This document shows, one piece after another, positions 12,441 to 26,305 of a DNA stretch of 64,000 bases (its first letter is position 1; each line of letters opens with the position of its first letter). The DNA comes from Hankyongella ginsenosidimutans (GTDB lineage: Bacteria > Pseudomonadota > Alphaproteobacteria > Sphingomonadales > Sphingomonadaceae): the NCBI RefSeq assembly GCF_005144965.1, contig NZ_CP039704.1, positions 1,782,001 through 1,846,000 of the forward strand, written 5' to 3'. The position numbers and the translations under genes are program-made. The notes beneath the pieces are model-generated. The model was not told where the DNA came from. It did not search any database and was given only the letters and a program-made list of their open reading frames with translations.

Positions 12441-12936
12441 CCCCGGCTTACCGCACCCCGACACCGGCCGATGCGTCGGCGCTGGTTGCGCTGGGACGCG
12501 AGACGTTCACGGCGACCTTCGGGCACCTGTATCCGCCCGAGGACCTGCAGACGTTCCTCGAGGAGGCACACAATCCGGAGACGATCCGCACGCGGCTCGC
12601 CGACCCGGCGCGCCGCTACCGCGTTGCGCAAGCGGCCGGACAGATGGTCGGGTTCTGCCACCTGGCACCGCTGAAGCTGCCGCTGCACGACCGACCGGCT
12701 CCGGCGCTCGAGCTGAGCCAGCTTTACGTGCTGCCGGACTGGCTGGGCGCGGGCATCGGCCCGGCGCTGATGGACTGGGCGCTGGAGCAGGCGCGCGGGG
12801 CGGGGTGCGCAGCCTCGTGCTGAGCGTCTACAGCGAAAATTACCGCGCCCAGCGCTTCTACCAGCGCTACGGGTTCGAGAAATATGCCGACTACGAATTC
12901 CATGTCGGGCGCGTGGTCGATGCCGAGTATCTGATG
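12437..12936 (+). CDS. GNAT family N-acetyltransferase
   Basis: Acetyl-CoA-dependent N-acetyltransferase fold: N-terminal READING of small-molecule GNATs (FTATFGHLYPPEDL), central LSQLYVLPDWLGAGIGPALM as the acetyl-CoA-binding motif A (usually R-G-x-G-x-G/A), and SVYSENYRAQRFYQRYGF as motif B. A base is missing near 12808, inside a GGGG run. In the present sequence the frame then runs without a stop into pgeF (YLMCKSFPVLTSALL), so either a stop has been lost to a sequence error or the two proteins are fused. Substrate unknown. The GTG start overlaps the MidA gene stop. Confidence 0.8.
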
Positions 12937-13703
12937 TGCAAGTCCTTCCCCGTCCTGACCTCCGCGCTGCTGGACGGCGTGCCGCACGGTTTTCTCGGGC
13001 GGCGCGGCGGCGTCTCGCAGGGCGGCTACGCCAGCCTCAATGTCGGGCTCGGATCGGATGACGACCCCGCGCACGTGGCCGAGAACCGGCGGCGCGCTGT
13101 CGCAGCGGTCGCGGCGGGGGCGCACCTAGTGACGGTGCGGCAGGTCCACGGTGATGCGGTGGTCATGGCGCAGACGGCCTGGGATGATGACGCCCGGCCG
13201 CAAGCCGACGCCCTGGTAACCCGCGTGCCGGGCCTCGCGCTCGGGGTCCTGACGGCGGACTGCGCGCCGGTATTGCTGGCGGACCCTGTTGCAGGGGTGA
13301 TTGGTGCGGCACATGCCGGCTGGAAGGGGCGCTGGCCGGCGTTCTCGATCGCACGGTCGAGGCCATGCACCGGCTGGGCGCACGCGCGATCATGGCGGCG
13401 ATCGGCCCATGCATCGCCCGGCGCTCCTACGAGGTGGATGCTGCGTTCGTCGCGCGCTTCCTGGCGCAGGACCCTGAGACCGAGCGGTTTTTCGCCGCCG
13501 GGGCGCGGGACGACCATGCCCAGTTCGATCTGGAGGGCTATGCCGCCAGCCGTCTCGCGGGTGCGGGTGTTACGCGGATCGATCTGCTTGGCGTCGACAC
13601 TTATGGCGACGCGGCCGCCTGGTACAGCTATCGCCGGGCGACCCACCGCGGCGAGCCGGATTACGGGCGGCAAATCTCGCTGATCGCGCTCCCGCGCGGA
13701 TAG
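12934..13703 (+). CDS. pgeF: Peptidoglycan editing factor PgeF (YfiH/laccase-domain purine nucleosidase)
   Basis: Cu-oxidase_4 family protein, about 255 residues, described as a peptidoglycan editing factor and as a purine nucleoside phosphorylase/adenosine deaminase. Core motifs are PHGFLGRRGGVSQGGYASLNVGLGS, VRQVHGD with its zinc-binding His, LGVLTADCAPVLLADP with the key Cys, AAHAGWKG and IGPCIARRSYEV. One G is missing in the GGGG run near 13330. The ATG at 12934 lies in the same frame as the GNAT upstream, so the boundary is uncertain. Confidence 0.9.
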
Positions 13704-13751
13704 CAGCAGCGCGCGATAATTTATCACGCTAGTGTCATGAAAACTGCTAGG

Positions 13752-13766
13752 CTCGACTGAGTCGAG
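13752..13766. promoter_or_regulatory. 15-bp palindrome containing a GANTC site
   Basis: CTCGACTGAGTCGAG is a perfect palindrome around a central G, ending 9 bp before the start codon of the next gene. It contains GAGTC, a GANTC site for the CcrM methylase that GcrA-regulated promoters use. Regulatory role is inferred only. Confidence 0.35.
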
Positions 13767-13774
13767 AGGGTCAC

Positions 13775-14188
13775 ATGCTGTTCTGGTCCAAGCCCAAGGC
13801 GAACCCAGCAGGGGTGCAACTGCGCGCGCTCGCCCATAGTCTGGCGGCGGAAACGCAGCCGCCGTGGCGCATGATCTATCTCTACGTCGAACATCAGGGC
13901 GGCGAGTCCTGCGGCGACGTGCTCGTGAACGAGGGTGGGGACCTCTGGCGGCTCGACCCGCTTGGGCCGGACATGAAAGCAGCCATCGACGCATACCGCA
14001 GCGTCCAGAGCGCCGCCGAGGCGGACTGGCTGGCGCTCGACTATTCGCTGGACTTAAGCGGCGCGTCCGCCGTGTCGCTGGTCTACGCTGCCACGTTTGC
14101 GCAGGAGATCGGCTATCGCGCCCGCCGTCGCCGCTGGATCGCCCGGCGGCTGGGGCATCTGCGCGTGCGGGGTTACGACGCGATCTGA
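13775..14188 (+). CDS. Hypothetical protein (137 aa)
   Basis: I do not recognise this family with confidence. The intact ORF is preceded by GAGAGGG and a GANTC palindrome. It has no signal peptide or membrane span. The segment PPWRMIYLYVEHQGGESCGDV followed by acidic and aromatic residues loosely resembles YezG/DUF600-like immunity proteins, but this is only a visual resemblance. The C-terminal end is very basic (YRARRRRWIARRLGHLRVRGY). It sits between pgeF and an OmpA-like lipoprotein. Confidence 0.6.
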   Translation: MLFWSKPKANPAGVQLRALAHSLAAETQPPWRMIYLYVEHQGGESCGDVLVNEGGDLWRLDPLGPDMKAAIDAYRSVQSAAEADWLALDYSLDLSGASAVSLVYAATFAQEIGYRARRRRWIARRLGHLRVRGYDAI

Positions 14189-14257
14189 CCGCTGGCCGCG
14201 CAGCATCGGTTGGGCTATATGTGGCCACCGTGGGCTAATGCACGGGGAGCAACCGCC

Positions 14258-14685
14258 ATGCTGAGATTTACAGCGATGCTTGCGGCTTTAATTTTGGCGC
14301 TTCCCCTTCAGGCCTGCCAGACCCAGCCTTCGTTCCAGATCGCCACCCACGGCATGCACCAGGGGTCGTGCCGATTTTCTTCCGCAAGGAAAACGATGCA
14401 CTGGGTGCATCCGCCAAAGCCACCCTTGACCGGATCGTCGAGAACTACCGCACCTTCGGCGGCAAACAGATCAACCTGCAAGGTTTTGCAGACGACAAGG
14501 CCAACGCCGAGGCACGGGCCGAGGCACAGGCCTATGAGCACGCCGTGCGCGATTACCTCATCGCCCGCGGCGTGCCGGCGGCGGCTATCGTGGTTGGCAG
14601 ACCCTACCGCGAGCAGGACTCCCAGGGTGTACTGGTGCTCGAGAGCAGCCCGGCCCTGCGCCGCGTCGAAGTGGAAATCCACTAG
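14258..14685 (+). CDS. OmpA-like domain lipoprotein
   Basis: Small (about 142 residues) envelope lipoprotein: signal peptide MLRFTAMLAALILALPLQAC with LQAC as lipobox, then an OmpA/MotB-type peptidoglycan-binding domain (VPIFFRKENDALGASAKATLD, later INLQGFADDKANAEARA and AVRDYLIARGVPAAAI). One G is missing near 14365. The family normally has GxTD at the position that reads GFADD here. The TAG stop codon is the first triplet of a family A repeat. Confidence 0.8.
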
Positions 14686-14746
14686 AGCCTGATCGGTTGA
14701 GGTTGAAGCATATGTGCTTCAACCGAGGGCGTGAATCAGGCTCTTA
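14683..14746. repeat. Family A palindromic element
   Basis: Begins TAGAGCCTGATCGG and ends ATCAGGCTCTTA, giving TA-flanked terminal inverted repeats; the centre is the hairpin GGTTGAAGCA TATG TGCTTCAACC. Its first three bases are the stop codon of the preceding lipoprotein gene. Near-identical to 2521-2584. Confidence 0.8.
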
Positions 14747-14755
14747 TCAACAATT

Positions 14756-14808
14756 TAGACCATGATTCACGTTTCAGATTGATTCAATCTGAAACGATCA
14801 AGGTCTAG
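14756..14808. repeat. Family A-like element with TTTCAGATT hairpin
   Basis: Starts TAGACCATGATTCACG, ends ATCAAGGTCTAG and folds on GTTTCAGATT/AATCTGAAAC. It directly abuts the family B element, sharing the CTAG at 14805-14808. Confidence 0.75.
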
Positions 14809-15132
14809 ACCCTGATGACTTTACGTTGAACCACGCGCTATCGCGCGGTTGCCCACGCGCCGCTCACCCTGAGCTTGGACAGAAGGGCTGAGCGGCTCGT
14901 GGTTCGTCCAGGCTCACCACGAGCGGACTTTAGAGCTTGATGACTTTACATTGATCCATCTGTCATCGCGAGGAGCCGCAGGCGACGCGGCGATCCATGG
15001 AAATACTGGTGTTCCTGGATTGCTTCGGCAGCTTTGCCGCCTCGCAATGACGATTCCAGCAAATGTCATCACGCTCTAAAGCCTGCTCCGTGAAGATCGG
15101 AATGGCGATCCCATCCAATGTCATCGGGCTCC
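14806..15132. repeat. Family B element interrupted by a nested element
   Basis: A long intergenic element found also at 20128-20310, 32451-32633, 36282-36462 and 43923-44106. It contains the inverted core CCGCTCACCCTGAGC...GCTCGTGGTTCGTCCAGG and the tail GAAGATCGGAATGGCGATCC. In this copy about 148 bp (14931-15079) is inserted between GCGGACTT and AGCCTGCTCC, which adjoin (via TACAGCC) in the other copies. The 460-bp gap from 14686 to 15146 holds only such repeats. Confidence 0.8.
14931..15079. repeat. Nested TA-flanked element inside family B copy
   Basis: Bounded by TTTAGAGCTTGATGAC on the left and GTCATCACGCTCTAAA on the right: terminal inverted repeats with TA on both sides. Its interior holds a CGTCATTGCGAGG/CCTCGCGATGAC-type palindrome (14963-15052). 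Confidence 0.75.
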
Positions 15133-15146
15133 AGGCGCGCTGACCC

Positions 15147-17708
<2,562 letters not shown>

Positions 17709-17743
17709 ACAGCGGTGCCCCTCAGGATATGAGACTTACCGCG

Positions 17744-17771
17744 ATGTAATGTGACATTTTCGCAACACAAG
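17744..17771 (-). promoter_or_regulatory. Possible heat-shock (RpoH) promoter of clpB
   Basis: Reading on the minus strand, CTTGTGT is followed after 13 nt by CATTACAT, 36 nt before the clpB start. It only partly matches the RpoH consensus CTTGAAA/CCCCATNT; position and the gene's known heat-shock role are the main support. Confidence 0.35.
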
Positions 17772-17784
17772 GGGCTGGCGCCAG

Positions 17785-18872
17785 CTATCCGCCGGCAACC
17801 GACACCGGCGCCAGCGCCTTGATGAGCGCATAGACCGGCTCGCCGGGGCCAAGCCGCATGCGGGCGGCGGAGGCTGCTGTGACGAGTGCCAGAAGCTGTG
17901 CGTTCCCGACGCGCAGGGTCACGCGGACATTGCCGCTCGGGTCCGGGTCCAGCGCCTGGATCGTCGCCGGCAACTGGTTGACGACGCTGATCTCCGGAAC
18001 CGATGCGCGCGCCAGAATGACCTCGCGCGCCGGGATCGACAGCCGCAGGGCGTGGCCCGGTTCAGCCCGACAGCCTCGACGGTGAGCCGGCCGAGCGCCG
18101 TCTCGACGCAGGCAAGGTGCAGGTCTGCGATCTCGACCACCCGGCCCTCGATCAGGGTCGCCGCCGTGACGCCCGCCTCGATCGGGCGGTGTGCGGGAGG
18201 CGCTGCGCGACCTCGGCGAGCGGACCGGAGTCCGTGACCGTGCCGCCCTGCATCAACACCAGATGATCGGCGAGCTTCAGCACATCGCCGAAGTCATGGG
18301 TCACCAGCAGCATGGGAATGTCGAGGGTCGTACGCAGGCGGGCGAGCAGCCCCGGATGTCGATGCGGCGCGCTGCATCCAGCGCGGCCATGGGTTCATCG
18401 AGCAGCAGCAGGCGCGGCGCGGACAGCAGGGCGCGGCCGATCGCGACCCGCTGCTTCTCGCCGCCGGACAGGGTGCCGGGCAGGCGCTCCAGCAGCGGCA
18501 TCAGGTCCAGCAGCTCCAGGAGATCGGCATGCCCGACGATGGGTGCCGCGCGGGCGTGGCGCTGGCCGTAGCGCAGGTTCGCGGCGACGCTCAGGTGCGG
18601 GAACAGCCGGGCATCCTGGAACACCACGCCGATCCGCCGCCGCTCCGGTGGCTGATCCACCCGGCCGCGGCGTCGAACAGCGCCGTGTCGCCGATGGCGA
18701 TACGGCCGCGCTGCGGGCGCAGCAGCCCGGCAACCGCCATCAGCAGGCTGGTCTTGCCGCACCCCGACGGCCCGAACAGCGCGGTCACACCGCTGCCGGG
18801 CGCACGGAAAGCCGCGCGAAGCTGAAAATCGCCCCGCGCGGCCTCGATATCGATCGTGATGTCCGCCGTCAT
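17785..18872 (-). CDS. modC: Molybdate ABC transporter ATP-binding protein ModC
   Basis: Cytoplasmic ATPase of the molybdate importer. Walker [13 protein letters not shown]-loop [14 protein letters not shown], signature [15 protein letters not shown], Walker [14 protein letters not shown] and [15 protein letters not shown] are visible. A C-terminal molybdate-binding Mop/TOBE domain follows ([30 protein letters not shown]). Frame changes near 18650, 18350, 18195 and 18060 are consistent with missing bases. modA and modB, which normally precede modC, are absent; rpmB lies 31 bp upstream on the same strand. Confidence 0.88.
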
Positions 18873-18903
18873 GCCGGATCGCCGTGGCGACCGGTCATGC
18901 GCT

Positions 18904-19194
18904 TCAGGCAGCCGGCTGCTGCTTCTTCTCGATCAGGCGCTTCAGGCGGCGCGCCTTGATCGACAGTTGGGCGTCGCGGGTCTTCAGCAGCCAGGAGTCA
19001 AGGCCGCCGGCATGCTCGACCGAGCGCGCACCGTGGGTGGTGACGCGGAAGCTGTAGCCGGCACCCAGCGCATCCGAAAGGAAGGTGATGTTCTGCAGGT
19101 TCGGCAGGAAGGTCCGCTTGGTGCGGTTGTTGGCGTGGGACACGTTGTTGCCCACTTGCCGACCCTTGCCTGTCAATTCACACACACGCGCCAT
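18904..19194 (-). CDS. rpmB: 50S ribosomal protein L28
   Basis: 96-residue bL28 of the alphaproteobacterial type. It starts [23 protein letters not shown] and has the conserved [10 protein letters not shown] segment and a basic C-terminus ([14 protein letters not shown]). Intact. It may be cotranscribed with the downstream modC (31-bp gap). Confidence 0.97.
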   Translation of the reverse strand: MARVCELTGKGRQVGNNVSHANNRTKRTFLPNLQNITFLSDALGAGYSFRVTTHGARSVEHAGGLDSWLLKTRDAQLSIKARRLKRLIEKKQQPAA

Positions 19195-19428
19195 GGCTCA
19201 AAACCCTATTCCATTCCGTGGGCGCACAGCCCAAGTTCCGATGTCGGCGGCGATTGGATGTGCGCTTCACGCGCGCCGCCGGAAAAGAAGGCGGGTCTAT
19301 AGTCGAGACCGCCGCGCGCGTCAATGTAAGAGTGTCGCGCGGGCTGGCGACACTTCGTTCGCGCACCACACCTGACCACGCGCGCCGCAGGGGATTATAT
19401 CATGCGCTCCACTGTCAAGGAGGCATGC

Positions 19429-20106
19429 ATGATCACGCTCTACACGTCCGCTACGCCAAACGGCCACAAAGCCTCGGTGACGCTCGAGGAGATGGGCCTT
19501 GCCTATACCGTCCAGCCGATCAAGCTCTCGGAAGGGACGCAGAAGGAACCGTGGTTCCTGGCGATCAACCCCAACGGCCGCATTCCGGCGATCGTCGACC
19601 ACGACGAGGGCGATTTTGCCGTGTTCGAGTCCGGGGCGATCATGATCTATCTGGCCGAGAAGTCGGGCATGTTCATGCCAGCCGACGCCAAGGGGCGATC
19701 CCGCGTGCTGCAGTGGCTGATGTTCCAGATGGGCGGCATCGGCCCGATGATGGGGCAAGCCAACGTGTTTTTCCGCTACTTCCCGGAAAAGATCCAGCCA
19801 GCGATCGACCGCTACCAGAACGAGACCAAGCGCCTGTTCGGCGTGCTCGACGGGCATCTGGCGCACAGCGAATTCCTGGCCGGCGACTATTCGATCGCCG
19901 ATATCGCCAACTTCTGCTGGGTGCGCATCCACGACTGGTCGGGTGTCGACATCGCCCCGTTCCCGAACCTGAAGCGCTGGATGGATCAGATCGCGAAGCG
20001 TCCGGCGGTGCAGCGTGGCCTCAAGGTGCCGGAAGATACCTCGTTGAGCGACAAGGACCAGAAGAAGGAAGAGCTGATCCAGTCGGCACGCAAGCTGCTC
20101 GTCTAG
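19429..20106 (+). CDS. Glutathione S-transferase family protein
   Basis: 225-residue intact protein with a thioredoxin-like N-domain ([48 protein letters not shown] with the GSH gamma-glutamyl-binding ES) and an all-alpha C-domain containing [13 protein letters not shown]. Closest in layout to the YfcG/Ure2-like disulfide oxidoreductases, where Asn or Ser/Thr in the first loop replaces Tyr. The ATG at 19429 follows AAGGAGG; an in-frame ATG at 19402 is less likely. Its TAG stop is the first triplet of a 28-bp element that recurs beside gcrA. Confidence 0.9.
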   Translation: MITLYTSATPNGHKASVTLEEMGLAYTVQPIKLSEGTQKEPWFLAINPNGRIPAIVDHDEGDFAVFESGAIMIYLAEKSGMFMPADAKGRSRVLQWLMFQMGGIGPMMGQANVFFRYFPEKIQPAIDRYQNETKRLFGVLDGHLAHSEFLAGDYSIADIANFCWVRIHDWSGVDIAPFPNLKRWMDQIAKRPAVQRGLKVPEDTSLSDKDQKKEELIQSARKLLV

Positions 20107-20131
20107 ATGTGAGCTTTCACCAGCCTGCTAG
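20104..20131. repeat. 28-bp TAG-to-CTAG element, also at 44269-44295 (inverted)
   Basis: Begins TAGATGTGAGCTTTCACC and ends CAGCCTGCTAG. The reverse complement of the same sequence lies beside gcrA at about 44269-44295. GTGAGCTTTCAC is itself a palindrome. It contributes the GST stop codon. Confidence 0.7.
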
Positions 20132-20310
20132 AGTCTGATGACATTGGATGGGATCGCCATTCCGATCTTCGCTGGAGCAGGCTGTAAAGTCCGCTCGTGG
20201 TGAGCCTGGACGAACCACGAGCCGCTCAGCCCTTCGTCCAGCTCAGGGTGAGCGGCGCGTGTGCAACCGCGCGATGGCGTGTGGGTCAACCTAAAGTCAT
20301 CAGGCTCTAG
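20128..20310. repeat. Family B element (complete copy)
   Basis: Starts CTAGAGTCTGATGACATTGG and ends AAAGTCATCAGGCTCTAG, so both ends are CTAG with a GAG(T/C)CTGATGAC terminal inverted repeat. The interior holds the CTCAGCCCTTCGTCCAGCTCAGGGTGAG palindrome. It fills the gap between the GST and fdxA genes. Confidence 0.85.
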
Positions 20311-20318
20311 AAATCGCG

Positions 20319-20652
20319 CTACCGCTTGCCGGGCTCGGCCGAGAAATACTTGTCGAACTTGCCGTCCACGCCCTTGAAGTCGTCGGCGTCGTCGGGCGTC
20401 GGGCCTTTTCGGTGATGTTCGGCCAGAGCGCGGCATATTGCGCGTTCAGTTCCTGCCATTTTCCAGGCCCGGCTCGGTGTCCGGCAGGATCGCCTCCGCC
20501 GGGCATTCCGGCTCGCACACACCGCAGTCGATGCACTCGTTCGGGTTGATGACGAGCATGTTCTCGCCCTCGTAGAAACAGTCGACCGGGCAGACCTCCA
20601 CGCAGTCCATGTATTTGCATTTGATGCAGGCTTCGGTGACCACATAGGTCAT
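20319..20652 (-). CDS. fdxA: 7Fe ferredoxin FdxA
   Basis: Small electron carrier with one [3Fe-4S] and one [4Fe-4S] cluster. The N-terminus [22 protein letters not shown] and the second cluster motif [16 protein letters not shown] carry the cysteines; the ~112-residue length including a C-terminal extension ([12 protein letters not shown]) fits the FdxA family. Frame changes near 20460 and 20410 are single-base problems. It neighbours the S4 protein and helicase genes as in many alphaproteobacteria. The FprA-type reductase at 33 kb could reduce it. Confidence 0.93.
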
Positions 20653-20738
20653 GGCGGGTTCCTCCGGACGGATGATGGCGGCTGCACGGGGCAGGTCAAA
20701 CGCGTGCTAGCGCGGGCCTTCCCACGCCGTCAAGCGCA

Positions 20739-21113
20739 TCACGCCGGGCAGGCCGCATAGTGCTCGGTAGCAGCGTGCGCGAACGTTGGGCGCGGCTCCG
20801 GGCTCAAGTCCTCGTAGAGTTCCCGCGCGACCGTAAACGGCCCGCGATGTTCGGCCAGGCCCAGCACCTTGACGACGACAACGCGCCCGCCCTTGGGGAA
20901 GCTGACGATGGAACCGGGGCGCACCGTCGCATGCGATTTGTCGATCACCCGCCCGTCGAGCCGCAGGTGGCGGCTGGCGCACATGTCGGCGGCCTCCGAC
21001 CGGGACCGGAACAGCCTGACGAACCACAACCATTTGTCCAGTCTTTGTCCCGGGCCATGGGCGGCTTGGTCGGGCTGACAGACGTGCGACGGGTTCGGGC
21101 GCTGTTTCGGCAT
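20739..21113 (-). CDS. S4-domain RNA-binding protein (Hsp15-like)
   Basis: 124-residue protein with an S4 RNA-binding fold: LDKWLWFVRLFRSRSEAADMC, then GRVIDKSHATVRPGSIVSF and KVLGLAEHRGPF. Members of this family, such as E. coli Hsp15, bind nascent-chain-blocked 50S subunits. It starts at the ATG at 21113, 34 bp after the helicase stop, and is probably cotranscribed with it. Confidence 0.88.
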   Translation of the reverse strand: MPKQRPNPSHVCQPDQAAHGPGQRLDKWLWFVRLFRSRSEAADMCASRHLRLDGRVIDKSHATVRPGSIVSFPKGGRVVVVKVLGLAEHRGPFTVARELYEDLSPEPRPTFAHAATEHYAACPA

Positions 21114-21147
21114 AGGCAATGGTCTCCTGTCTGGGCTTCTCTCTTCT

Positions 21148-23690
<2,543 letters not shown>

Positions 23691-23968
23691 AAGCGTACCC
23701 TGACCTCACGAACAGGGAAGATCAAGCCGATTTCGACTATCCATAGTAGGGAATTGTGAAGAATACGCTACAGTTCGTAGGGAAATTTTTGTCCTTCTGT
23801 CCTGAATCGGGACAAGCGGCTGACAATCGAGCGATTTCAGTTTGACTTGGCCGAATCGCGACGGCACAGATGAAGAATCATCGAGTGCGACGGGAAATCC
23901 GCGACTCGCAGTCTTTGTGCAGGCAGGTGACGCACAGACATGATCCCGGTTCCGACTTCAGGCTCGCG

Positions 23969-25454
23969 ATGAACGCCGATACCGCGCTTGCTTTCGCCCC
24001 TGTGGGTTTTGCCGTTGCCGCCCAGCGTGGCCAACCTGCGCCCTGGGCGGTGGACCTGGGCTACCGGATCGGCTCGGCGGAGTGGTGGCGCGGGTTTGCG
24101 ACGCTTGGTGCCATGCTGTCCTGCGCCCTGCTGGCGATGCAGGCGATCGAAAGCCCGACCCCGCCATCCCGCTTCCCGGATGCCATGTCCGCATCGCAGC
24201 GCGAGCTGCTCGCCCCTTGACCATCGGTCCGCTCGCCGACGGTGGCCGGACCGGGGCCAGAGTGCCGATGACGCCGCAGGTGCGTGCGCTCGCCGCGCCG
24301 CTGGAGCCGGCGAGCGTTTCCGCCAGCACCCGCATGCGCCGGGGTGAAAGCCTGGCGAGCGCGCTGGCGCGCGCCGGCGCGTCCCGCAGCATCGCCAAGG
24401 ATGCGCAAAGGCGCTGGAGGCTCAGCTCGGCACCCTCGGGTTCGAGGGCGGGGCCGCGCTGCATGTCACGCTGGGCCGTCGCCTCAGCGCCGATGAGCCG
24501 CGCCCGCTTGATGCGCTGAGCTTTCGCGCTGCGTTCGACAAGGTCGTCGAGGCGCGCCGCCTGGGCGGCCAGCTTCTCGCGAAGGCGATCCCGCTGCAGG
24601 TGGTCGATGCGCCGGCGCGCATCGAGGTCGGTCGGCTCCAGCCTGTATGTCGCGGCGCGCCGTGCCGGTGTGCCGGCTGGACTGGTCAACCAGTATGTCA
24701 AGCTGCTGTCCTTGGCGTCGACTTCCAGCGCGATGTCGTCGCCAGTGACCGCTTCTCCCTGGTCTTCGAGCGCAAGATCGCGGAAACCGGCGAGGTTCGT
24801 ACCGGCAAGCTGCTCTATGCCGCGCTCATGCTCAAAAATCCGGCAAGACGCTGGAGCTGACCGGCTTCGCCCTCCGGCGGCGCGCTTGAATATTTCCACG
24901 CCGACGGCGTGTCCGTGAAGCGCATGCTGATGAAGACGCCGATCGAGGGCGGCTTCCGCCAGACCTCCGGCTTTGGCATGCGCCGGCATCCGATCCTCGG
25001 CTACAGTCGCATGCACAAGGGGATCGACTTCGCCGCGCCGACAGGCACACCCGTGCTGGCGTCTGGCGCTGGCACGGTCGCATCGGCGGCCTTCAACAGC
25101 GGTTACGGCAATGTGATCGTGCTGAGCCACGGTCAGGGCTTCCAGACCCGCTACGCCCACCTGAGAGGCTTTGCGCGCGGTGTGCGCACCGGCGCACGCG
25201 TCGAGCAGGGCCAGGTCATCGGTTATGTCGGCACGACGGGCCTCTCGACCGGCCCGCACCTGCATTACGAAGTCTATCTGAAGGGCGCAGCCGTCAATCC
25301 TGCGGACAGCAAGCTGCCGACCGGGCGCTGGCTCGCCGGCAGGGACCTGGCGAACTTCAAGGCGCAGCTTGCGGCCATGCGCGCCATCTCGCCGAACGTC
25401 AGCCCGGCCGAAGTCCTCGCCGAGCACGACATCAAGCCGAGCAGCCGCAGCTAG
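23969..25454 (+). CDS. M23-family peptidoglycan endopeptidase, membrane-anchored
   Basis: Lysostaphin-type zinc metallopeptidase. After a cytoplasmic N-terminus (AVDLGYRIGSAEWWRGF) there is one transmembrane helix (FATLGAMLSCALLAMQAI), an OapA/LysM-like middle region, and a C-terminal M23 domain with FGMRRHPILGYSRMHKGIDFAAPTGTPV and GPHLHYEVY; the zinc ligands H, D and the HxH pair are intact. The N-terminus is typical of sphingomonad M23 proteins. Frame changes near 24215, 24415, 24630, 24700 and 24850 are attributable to missing bases. An in-frame ATG at 23870 would add 33 residues. Confidence 0.87.
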
Positions 25455-25456
25455 CT

Positions 25457-26152
25457 TTATTCGAACACGAAGACGCTGGTGCGGGTCGGGGCGTCTTCGG
25501 CGTTGCAGATCTCGCTGCGGACGCTGGCGCCCGGCCCGGCCGCGCCGAGCGCGGTGAATAGCGGCATCAGCGACTGCTCCTGCGGCTCAGGCGTCACCGT
25601 GCATTCGAACCGTTCGCGGTAGTCCAGCAGGTCGTCGATGCGTCCGCTCTGCAATACCTTGTTCATCCAGGCCATGAACCCGGCCATGTCCTTCGGTTGC
25701 GCGGTATCGCCGCATGTGACCCCGCCGCAGCCGAGCACCAGAACGTCGCGGGTGCGCAGCTTGTCCAGATGCAGGCCGAGACTATAGTGGTGCAGTGCGC
25801 CGCGCAGGCTCAGCAGCGACACTTCGACGATGGGCGGCATGTCCTTGTGAAACATGAAGGCGACCGGCCAATGGCTGCCGTCGCCAAGATGTTCGACCCG
25901 CAGCGGCACTGCAACCGTCGCGCCGATGGCGCCTGCGACCATGGCCGCCGCCGCTTTGCCCGCCGGCGTCTCCACGCCATTCGCCGTCACCAGGCGCACC
26001 TGCACTGTCGTCGTGCGCCACTGATTGGAAATCAGCGCGATCGCCTGCGGTCGGGGCAGGCGGTCGCCCAACTTCTTCAGGGCACGCTTCGTCGCCTGGT
26101 CGCTGGGCGACTGGCTCGGCGTGCAGTTACAGACGAAAACTGCGGGGATCAT
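25457..26152 (-). CDS. LigB/DODA-fold protein lacking the usual metal-binding histidines
   Basis: 231-residue intact ORF with the layout of class III extradiol dioxygenases (LigB, DOPA 4,5-dioxygenase). The canonical S-H-G-x-P start is replaced by VCNCTPSQS, the S-A-H-W motif by ISNQW, and the G-S-G-x-x-x-H-N loop by LGCGGVTCGD. The backbone VEVSLLSLRGALHHYSLGLHLDKLRTRDVLVLGCG aligns well in order with the family. It therefore looks like a LigB-fold protein with changed or lost chemistry. Two nearby cysteines (C8, C10) and CGGVTCG might form a different metal or redox site; this is inference. It is convergent with the M23 gene (2 bp gap). Confidence 0.65.
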   Translation of the reverse strand: MIPAVFVCNCTPSQSPSDQATKRALKKLGDRLPRPQAIALISNQWRTTTVQVRLVTANGVETPAGKAAAAMVAGAIGATVAVPLRVEHLGDGSHWPVAFMFHKDMPPIVEVSLLSLRGALHHYSLGLHLDKLRTRDVLVLGCGGVTCGDTAQPKDMAGFMAWMNKVLQSGRIDDLLDYRERFECTVTPEPQEQSLMPLFTALGAAGPGASVRSEICNAEDAPTRTSVFVFE

Positions 26153-26155
26153 GAC

Positions 26156-26193
26156 GTTTCTCCAAGCATGACCCCATAGATGTCAGGAGAAAC
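26156..26193. repeat. 8-bp inverted repeat upstream of the LigB-like gene
   Basis: GTTTCTCC at 26156-26163 and GGAGAAAC at 26186-26193 flank 22 nt, directly upstream of the start at 26152. It could be an operator or leader hairpin. Confidence 0.35.
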
Positions 26194-26305
26194 CGGGGGC
26201 GACTAGTGCGAGACTCGCGAAAGCAGTGTTTCGCGTACGGGACTCGATCGGGGTGTGCAGGGTTCGATCGCATGCGACCGGCCCTTTTGGCCGAATGGGC
26301 CAGCT

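Noticed and set aside
14686..15146. Possible CRISPR array from clustered palindromic repeats
   Set aside because: Repeats are unequal in length, belong to different families, lack regular spacers, and no cas genes are near.
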